A stretch of DNA of 42,542 bases from a virus, in IMG/VR virus record IMGVR_UViG_3300045141_000018, positions 1 to 42,542 of that record; one strand, given 5' to 3'. Under the pieces are notes generated by a model, which made no database searches, was not told the origin of the DNA, and worked only from the letters and a program-made list of their open reading frames with translations. The translations under genes and the position numbers were made by a program. This document shows, one piece after another, positions 37,571-42,542 of the stretch; positions within the stretch are counted from its first letter, which is position 1, and each line of letters begins with the position of its first letter.

Positions 37571-37600
37571 CCTGCAGCTCACACATATATTGTAATGAGG
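37571..37600 (+). promoter_or_regulatory. Repeated promoter-like element, copy 12
   Basis: CCTGCA (37571-37576), 14-base spacer with ACAT at positions 7-10, TGTAAT (37591-37596), GAGG. The weakest match in the upstream hexamer. Lies before the small acidic gene and endolysin. Confidence 0.68.
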
Positions 37601-37654
37601 GGATAACGGTCTCGCACTTTTATCGTCGTTTTTGTCTAACCGGGAGGAATCCAT

Positions 37655-37777
37655 ATGGGGCCAAACGAAGAAGAAACAGATGGTCCGCAGCCACCGCCAA
37701 CGCCCGAGGAAGAGGCTGCATCACGGCAACCCGAGAGGGAAAACCGTGACCACGATCGTCATCCGGATGAGCGATGA
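37655..37777 (+). CDS. Small Pro/Glu/Arg-rich protein (40 aa)
   Basis: ATG after CCGGGAGGAATCC. Composition is highly polar (MGPNEEETDGPQPPPTPEEE; PERENRDHDRHPDER) and predicted disordered. It overlaps the endolysin ATG by 4 bases, so translation may set endolysin expression. The strong ribosome binding site suggests it is really made. Confidence 0.55.
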   Translation: MGPNEEETDGPQPPPTPEEEAASRQPERENRDHDRHPDER

Positions 37778-38568
37778 CGGTTTCTCGTGTCACAATCCAT
37801 CATCAGGGCGGTGGAGCACCGACTGATAATTCGAGCGGGTACTCATACGGCGGTTACACGTATGGCATCGGAGTCACAAAGTGGGAGCGGTTCCGTTCTG
37901 TGGCCGATTCGTTTGGAACATACAACTACAACGGTGACTCAGTGGACGTGTGTCTATCCGGGGATCGCCATACTGGATACCCGGTAACTGACAAAGATAT
38001 TGAGTTGATTCAAGGCGCATTGGCTGATTGCCGAGCTCGTGGTGAAGTTGTCAATGTCCCTACTGTATGCGATCACTCCAAATCACCGGGTAGTGCGACA
38101 GCATGCTCTGGGAACAAAACTCGAGAGCGGTGGAACGAGATTGTTGCCGCCTGTACAGTCGGTGGAGCAGCACCGGCCCCTCCGACTAAGAAAGGTGGAG
38201 CGATGGAGATTCAACGGACTAAGAGTGGACGTGGATACTATGTTGTCGGAGCAGACGGTGGTATCTTCTGTTACGGCGATGCTAAATTCCATGGTTCAAT
38301 GGGTGGTCAGCATCTAAATGCGCCTATTGTTGGAATGGCGTTGCGACCACAGGATGACGGTTATCTTCTCGTAGGTTCAGATGGTGGAATCTTCGCATTC
38401 GGCAAGGCTCCGTTCCACGGAAGTATGGGCGGCCAGAAGCTGAACAAGCCGATCGTGGATATCGAGTTTGATGCTGAGGGTGATGGCTATTGGTGCTTGG
38501 CCGAAGACGGTGGAATTTTCACGTTTGGTAAGACCGCCTTCTATGGGGCCCCAACTGGTAAAGTATAA
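37774..38568 (+). CDS. Endolysin: amidase with C-terminal DGGIF repeats (264 aa)
   Basis: ATG overlaps the previous stop (ATGA). Residues 1-130 match N-acetylmuramoyl-L-alanine amidase (PGRP/amidase_2-like): VTIHHQGGG with zinc-ligand candidate His9 or His10, GYTYGIGVTKWERFR, GDRHTGYPVTDKDIELIQGA and late HSKSPGSATACSG. Residues 146-264 hold three repeats, each around G-Y-x-x-x-x-x-D-G-G-I-F-x-F-G-x-A-x-F, as in wall-binding or surface proteins of Actinobacteria. It should cut the peptide-glycan bond at lysis. A holin candidate follows at 39393. Confidence 0.88.
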   Translation: MTVSRVTIHHQGGGAPTDNSSGYSYGGYTYGIGVTKWERFRSVADSFGTYNYNGDSVDVCLSGDRHTGYPVTDKDIELIQGALADCRARGEVVNVPTVCDHSKSPGSATACSGNKTRERWNEIVAACTVGGAAPAPPTKKGGAMEIQRTKSGRGYYVVGADGGIFCYGDAKFHGSMGGQHLNAPIVGMALRPQDDGYLLVGSDGGIFAFGKAPFHGSMGGQKLNKPIVDIEFDAEGDGYWCLAEDGGIFTFGKTAFYGAPTGKV

Positions 38569-38885
38569 TGAGTTTGAACGAGCGACACTACCAACTAAAA
38601 CTTGTTAGGAAGTTAGAGCAATTACTTCCGGGGTGTGTCATCATTAAAAACGACCCCCGTGGTATTCAAGGTATGCCCGACATTTTGATCTTGTATTTGA
38701 ACACGTGGGCAGCGCTTGAGATCAAGATGGCTGGTAATTCTGCTGTGCAGCCAAATCAAGAGTATTACATCGATTTGCTTGATGATATGTCTTTTGCCTC
38801 ATTTATAAATCCAGAAAATGAGGAGGAAGTATTAGGTGATCTTCAACACGCATTCGGAGTTATACGAGAAACACGCATTTCTTAG
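38568..38885 (+). CDS. VRR-NUC-like PD-(D/E)xK nuclease (105 aa)
   Basis: ATG overlaps the lysin stop by one base. Compact nuclease: KNDPRGIQGMPDILILYLNT has Pro37-Asp38, and ALEIKMAG has Glu51-x-Lys53, giving the P-D...E-x-K site; a conserved Q-P-N-Q-E-Y follows (VQPNQEYYIDLL). VRR-NUC proteins resolve branched DNA in phages. Typical length. Overlaps the next nuclease gene by 50 bases in another frame. Confidence 0.82.
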   Translation: MSLNERHYQLKLVRKLEQLLPGCVIIKNDPRGIQGMPDILILYLNTWAALEIKMAGNSAVQPNQEYYIDLLDDMSFASFINPENEEEVLGDLQHAFGVIRETRIS

Positions 38886-39396
38886 TCCGAGCAACTATCA
38901 TTGGCTTAATTACAACGATGAAAAGTTGGAGGCTCGTTTTGTTGCTTCTATGGCAGCTAGACGAGGCACAGATTTGCATAATCTAGCACATGAAGCGATT
39001 CGACTTGGTGTTAAGTTGTCCAAAACTAATAGGGCGTTGTCTACTTATGTTAATGACGCCATTGGTTTCAAAATGAATTGTGAACAACCACTATTTTATT
39101 CTGTGAATTGTTTTGGCACAGCGGACACGATTTCGTTTCGAAGAGGTAAGCTGCGAATTCATGATTTAAAGACGGGTGCCACTCGTACGTCAGAGCATCA
39201 GCTAGAAGTATATGCTGCTCTGTTCTGTTTGGAGTATAGTATCAGTCCGTTTGACATAGACATTGAGCTTCGCATCTATCAAAGAGATGAAATCAAAATC
39301 TTCGAGCCGTTTGCTGAAACAATATCAGAGATTATGGATAAGATCATTCAGTTTGATCTTCAAATTGAGCAAATGAAAGCGTCTGATAGATTTTGA
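38836..39396 (+). CDS. RecB/Cas4-like PD-(D/E)xK exonuclease (186 aa)
   Basis: GTG start with GAGGAGGAAG upstream inside the previous gene. N-terminal SPSNYHWLNYNDEKLEARFV and RRGTDLHNLAHEAIRLG (His48), then the nuclease core: Asp97 in GTADTISF, Asp110 and Lys112 in HDLKTGATR, and His121-Gln122-Leu123 in SEHQLEVYAAL. This is the RecB-family pattern G.D......DLKTG...Q...Y. Probably digests DNA ends in recombination or host degradation, working with the VRR-NUC. No Cys cluster, so no iron-sulfur cluster as in Cas4. Confidence 0.85.
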   Translation: MIFNTHSELYEKHAFLSPSNYHWLNYNDEKLEARFVASMAARRGTDLHNLAHEAIRLGVKLSKTNRALSTYVNDAIGFKMNCEQPLFYSVNCFGTADTISFRRGKLRIHDLKTGATRTSEHQLEVYAALFCLEYSISPFDIDIELRIYQRDEIKIFEPFAETISEIMDKIIQFDLQIEQMKASDRF

Positions 39397-39533
39397 GCAA
39401 ATGGACGGGCAGAATGTGGAAGATCTTTGGCACGTTGTCTAAATTAAGCTTTTTAATGATTGTATCAATAGTAATTTGGTCTTTTATTCTTTGTGGAAGT
39501 CTTGTGATCTTTCAATTGGCAACCCATCGATGA
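39393..39533 (+). CDS. Small membrane protein, possible holin (46 aa)
   Basis: TTG start overlapping the previous stop (TTGA); an ATG at codon 8 is the alternative. Basic N-terminus (MSKWTGRMWKIFGTLSKL) and one span (SFLMIVSIVIWSFILCGSLV) ending LATHR. Located after the lysin and nuclease genes, it is the best holin candidate by position and size, though single-span and short. Confidence 0.5.
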   Translation: MSKWTGRMWKIFGTLSKLSFLMIVSIVIWSFILCGSLVIFQLATHR

Positions 39534-39539
39534 AAGGGG

Positions 39540-42215
39540 GTGATGCTCGTGCTAATAGAAGAGGCCGACCTTCTCCATTATGGCATTATTCGTAGATCAG
39601 GGCGTTACCCGTGGGGTTCTGGCGGTAATGTAGACGGTGTTAGTGAAGATCAGCACAACAAAATTCTGTTAGATTATATTGCTGAGTTAAGAAGCAAAGG
39701 TCTTAGCGAAGGAGAAATTGCCAAAGGCCTTGGCATGAGTATGAATGAGCTTCGTGCCGAGAAGACCATTGCTAGAAATCAGCAAAAGCAATCTCAAATT
39801 GTCCTGGCCCAGCGTTTGAAGGATAAGGGGTACGGTCCGACCGCAATTGGACAGAGAATGAACATTCCTGAGTCTACTGTTCGAACGTTGCTTGCTCCTG
39901 GTGCCAAGGACAAAGCTGATCAACTTGAAACCACCGCAAACATGCTCATGCAACAAGTCGATGAGAAGAAGATGGTACAAGTAGGTAGTGGTGTTGAGAA
40001 TTATATTGGAGTTCCAAGATCACGACTTGATGTAGCCATTCAGATGGCAAAGATGCATGGGTATGAACTTCACACAGTGGGCGAGCGTCAAGTTGCAACA
40101 GGCGAAACCACCCGAATCAAGGTTCTTTGCACTCCTGGGATGACTCAAAAAGAAGCATGGATGAATAGAGCCAACATTCAGCTTCTCCAATCATATTCTG
40201 AAACCGGTGGAAGATCATTTTCGAAGTTGCACGAGCCCCTCAAATTGGATCCAAAGCGTGTGGCAGTTGTTTATGGATCCGAAGGGGGCGACAAAGCAGA
40301 CGGAATGATCTACGTTCGTCCCGGTGTTAAAGATGTTGAGTTGGGTGCAAATAACTACGCACAAGTTCGTGTTGCTGTGGGAAATGATCATTACCTCAAA
40401 GGTATGGCAACCTATAAGAAGGACATGCCGGAAGGTGTGGATGTTCAATTCTATACAGCTAAAGAAAGTAGTGGTAACAAGCTAGATGCAATGAAGAAGA
40501 ATGTAGAAGAAGGTTATGGTCCCAACGGAGAGCACCCTCTTCTAAGATCTACCCGTCGTCAGATCTTAGAAAATTCTGGCACACCAGATGAGCGTGTAAC
40601 GTCGGCTATGAATCTTGTTAATGAAGAAGGCAATTGGGAAGATTGGTCCAAGAACCTATCCTCCCAGTTCCTTTCAAAACAAAGCCGTGCTCTGGCTAAA
40701 TCACAGCTTGACATGACCTATGAACGTCGACAGTTTCAATTGGAAGACATCAACAAGCTTACGAATGCTGTGGTTCGTAAGAAGCTTCTTAAGAATTTCT
40801 ATGAAGCAACCGATTCTGCAGTAGTTCATCTCAAGGCAGCCGCTTTACCACGTATGGGCAACCATGTAATTTTACCAATACCAAGCATGAAGATAAATGA
40901 AATCTATGCCCCTCGTTTTGCTAGTGGAGAAACCGTTGTCCTGATTCGTCATCCACACGGGGGGCCTTTTGAAATTCCTAGGCTTACTGTTAACAACAAA
41001 CATGCTGAAGCAAAGCGGTTGCTCGGAGATGCGAGAGATGCGGTTGGTATTAATCATCTAGTCGCTAAGAGACTATCTGGTGCAGATTTCGATGGTGATA
41101 CGGTTCTTGTAATACCGGATGATCGAACACAAATTAGAGATGACCCCGCTTTGGAGGGTCTCAAAGATTTCAATCCTCAATCAGCATACCCTGGTTATCC
41201 AGGAATGAAGATAATGTCAAATACGCAATCGGAGATGGGTAAGATTTCTAATCTTATTACTGACATGTCTTTGGCTGGTGCACCATCATCAGAAATGGTG
41301 AGGGCTGTTAAACATTCAATGGTTGTCATTGATGCAGAGAAGCATGGTTTAGATCATAAGCTATCTGAAAATGATAACAACATCAAGCAGCTTAAGAAGA
41401 AGTATCAATCAGGAGGTGGTGGATCAACCATCATCTCAAGGGCTAGAGCAAGAATAGATGTGCCATATAGAATAGATCGGCCTGCTTCTGAAGGTGGGCC
41501 CATCAATAAGACTACTGGTGAACGTGAGTACAAGTACCTAGATAAGACGAGCTATAAGACGGGTAAGCCTAGGACTATAAAGAGTAAGAAGTTAGCAGAG
41601 GTTAGGGATGCATTTGATCTTGTGCAGGGCCACCCTATGGAGATCATTTATGCAAACCATGCTAACAAACTAAAGGCCTTAGCTAACCGTGCCCGCCTTG
41701 ACTATGTTAATACCCCCACCCCCAAGCAGTCGCCCTCTGCAAAGAAGGCGTATGCAAAAGAAGTGGCCTCCCTTGATGCTAAGTTAGACCTCGCCCTTAG
41801 GAACCGGCCTCTTGAACGGCAGGCCCAACTCCTAGCCAATGTCAACATCAAGGCAAGACATAACGCTAATCCAGGAATGGATTCTGATACACGAAAGAAG
41901 ATTGAATACCAGGCACTACAAGAAGCCCGTGTTCGTGTAGGTGCAAGAAAGAATGACATAGAGTTTACTGATTCTGAATGGGACGCTATTCAAGCAGGCG
42001 CAGTTAGTACCAACAAACTAACACAGATGCTTGACAAAGCTAACATGGAAGACGTGTATAAGCACGCTACTCCAAAGGATCAGATACTAATGACACCAGC
42101 TAAGACAGCTCGAGCTACAGCCATGTTGGCTTCTGGTTATGATAGAGCTCAAGTCGCAGCACATCTTGGTGTATCACTCAGTACATTGGACAAAGGTATT
42201 AAGGAAGGTGGATGA
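39540..42215 (+). CDS. Single-chain RNA polymerase-like protein with HTH domains (891 aa)
   Basis: GTG 39540, ATG 39543 or GTG 39549 are possible starts; AAAGGGGGTG favours 39549. Residues 11-29 hold a tag-like LLHYGIIRRSGRYPWGSGG. Residues 40-120 look like two helix-turn-helix units (GLSEGEIAKGLGMSMNEL; GYGPTAIGQRMNIPESTVR). Residues about 230-305 fit a first double-psi barrel: GMIYVRPGVKDVELGANN and KGMATYKKDMPEGVDVQF, like the beta-subunit catalytic region. Residues 465-522 fit a second: LIRHPHGGPFEIP and RLSGADFDGDTVLVIP with Asp516, 518 and 520, the metal-binding triad of multisubunit, YonO-like and crAss-like polymerases. A last HTH ends the chain. It could transcribe phage genes. Confidence 0.8.
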   Translation: MMLVLIEEADLLHYGIIRRSGRYPWGSGGNVDGVSEDQHNKILLDYIAELRSKGLSEGEIAKGLGMSMNELRAEKTIARNQQKQSQIVLAQRLKDKGYGPTAIGQRMNIPESTVRTLLAPGAKDKADQLETTANMLMQQVDEKKMVQVGSGVENYIGVPRSRLDVAIQMAKMHGYELHTVGERQVATGETTRIKVLCTPGMTQKEAWMNRANIQLLQSYSETGGRSFSKLHEPLKLDPKRVAVVYGSEGGDKADGMIYVRPGVKDVELGANNYAQVRVAVGNDHYLKGMATYKKDMPEGVDVQFYTAKESSGNKLDAMKKNVEEGYGPNGEHPLLRSTRRQILENSGTPDERVTSAMNLVNEEGNWEDWSKNLSSQFLSKQSRALAKSQLDMTYERRQFQLEDINKLTNAVVRKKLLKNFYEATDSAVVHLKAAALPRMGNHVILPIPSMKINEIYAPRFASGETVVLIRHPHGGPFEIPRLTVNNKHAEAKRLLGDARDAVGINHLVAKRLSGADFDGDTVLVIPDDRTQIRDDPALEGLKDFNPQSAYPGYPGMKIMSNTQSEMGKISNLITDMSLAGAPSSEMVRAVKHSMVVIDAEKHGLDHKLSENDNNIKQLKKKYQSGGGGSTIISRARARIDVPYRIDRPASEGGPINKTTGEREYKYLDKTSYKTGKPRTIKSKKLAEVRDAFDLVQGHPMEIIYANHANKLKALANRARLDYVNTPTPKQSPSAKKAYAKEVASLDAKLDLALRNRPLERQAQLLANVNIKARHNANPGMDSDTRKKIEYQALQEARVRVGARKNDIEFTDSEWDAIQAGAVSTNKLTQMLDKANMEDVYKHATPKDQILMTPAKTARATAMLASGYDRAQVAAHLGVSLSTLDKGIKEGG

Positions 42216-42449
42216 ATGAGGACAATGCTAAGTACTATTGATAACCCTCACTCTCCTTTCGATGACTTCGGTGCATGGTATGCGTATGACATTGCATCAG
42301 GCTACCAAACTGTTTCATTCCTTGGTCGAATACTTGTTGATTCAGATCAATTGTCAGATTCAGATCTTGAGTTGGCTATCGAGCAAGCAATAGATGAAAT
42401 AGTTTTAGAAAATGTTTCTGGAATTTATATAAAAGTTCAAAAAGAATAG
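42216..42449 (+). CDS. Conserved phage protein (77 aa)
   Basis: ATG starts right after the previous stop, with GAAGGTGGATGA upstream. MRTMLSTIDNPHSPFDDFGA, WYAYDIASGYQTVSFLGRI, SDSDLELAIEQAIDEIV and a final ISG-like strand (GIYIKVQKE). I recognise this acidic family from many phages, often near terminase genes. It probably pairs with the RNA polymerase-like gene, to which it is translationally coupled. Function unknown. Confidence 0.7.
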   Translation: MRTMLSTIDNPHSPFDDFGAWYAYDIASGYQTVSFLGRILVDSDQLSDSDLELAIEQAIDEIVLENVSGIYIKVQKE

Positions 42450-42542
42450 GTAAACACATTTAATTAAAAATTTGGAAAAGAGAGGGGAAATATTTTTTCA
42501 GACCGGGGGGAGGGGTCTAAAAAATCTCACCCCACCCCGCAT
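42450..42542 (+). other. Right-end non-coding segment, G- and C-rich
   Basis: After the last stop the sequence is AT-rich, then AGACC/GGTCT (42500-42504 with 42514-42518) encloses a G-run. A C-run (about 42529-42539) near the end could pair with that G-run imperfectly. The left end of the window is also C/G-rich. This fits proximity to a packaging or cohesive-end site, but no termini are proven. Confidence 0.3.

Noticed and set aside
1-42542. CRISPR array, insertion sequence or integrase/att module
   Set aside because: No regularly spaced repeats, transposase, recombinase or terminal inverted repeats were seen on either strand.

Overview
The window reads as an essentially complete genome of a tailed siphophage. 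Every convincing gene is on the + strand, genes overlap by 1-16 bases or sit a few bases apart, and a full HK97-type head gene set and long-tail gene set is present. I see no integrase, repressor or partition gene, so a lytic lifestyle is the simplest reading, although a small excisionase-like helix-turn-helix protein lies at the left end. The host is probably an actinobacterium. The evidence is a ReqiPepy6 Gp37-like tail protein, an amidase endolysin with actinobacterial DGGIF-type C-terminal repeats, and a Thr-rich secreted transglycosylase-like lipoprotein. Base composition is only moderately GC, so a low-GC or uncultured aquatic actinobacterium is possible; that is inference.

Layout. 1-3.1 kb: tiny membrane peptides, an HTH protein and two collagen-like fibre proteins. 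3.1-9.96 kb: packaging and head genes (small terminase candidate, HNH nuclease, connector, large terminase, portal, and a prohead protease fused to the major capsid protein). 9.97-20.9 kb: head-tail joining proteins, two paralogous tail tube proteins flanking a chaperone, a C1q-like tail protein, a 1560-residue tape measure, distal tail protein, Gp37-like tail protein and a small membrane protein. 20.9-27.7 kb: accessory zone of small membrane proteins, a secreted transglycosylase and conserved phage proteins. 27.7-32.7 kb: replication block with a 1255-residue SF3 helicase / primase-like / family B polymerase fusion and a probable ssDNA-binding protein. 32.7-37.6 kb: structured non-coding RNA candidates, single-gene cassettes, a superfamily 2 helicase and a NUMOD/HNH-like protein. 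37.6-42.5 kb: lysis and nuclease genes, and an 891-residue protein with two candidate double-psi barrels of multisubunit-type RNA polymerase, including a clear DFDGD motif.

The most interesting material is regulatory. A roughly 30-base promoter-like element (TTCGCA, exactly 14 bases with WCAT at spacer positions 7-10, TRTAAT, GAG) occurs 12 times, all on the + strand between 20.9 and 37.6 kb and never in the structural half. Several copies head single-gene cassettes that end in strong U-tailed hairpins. Four copies instead head short non-coding segments whose first bases (GAGAG...) pair with their last bases (...CTCTC plus U-tract), giving candidate small RNAs or attenuators. The 32.7-33.6 kb interval carries further structured leaders, one with interleaved stems and a ribosome binding site that can be sequestered. 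The phage also encodes its own RNA polymerase-like protein, whose N-terminus resembles a short H-(H/Y)-G...WG tag seen on two head-module proteins. A virion-delivered polymerase with dedicated promoters is therefore an attractive but untested model. A strand-biased octamer, GGATATTT, is also strongly over-represented.
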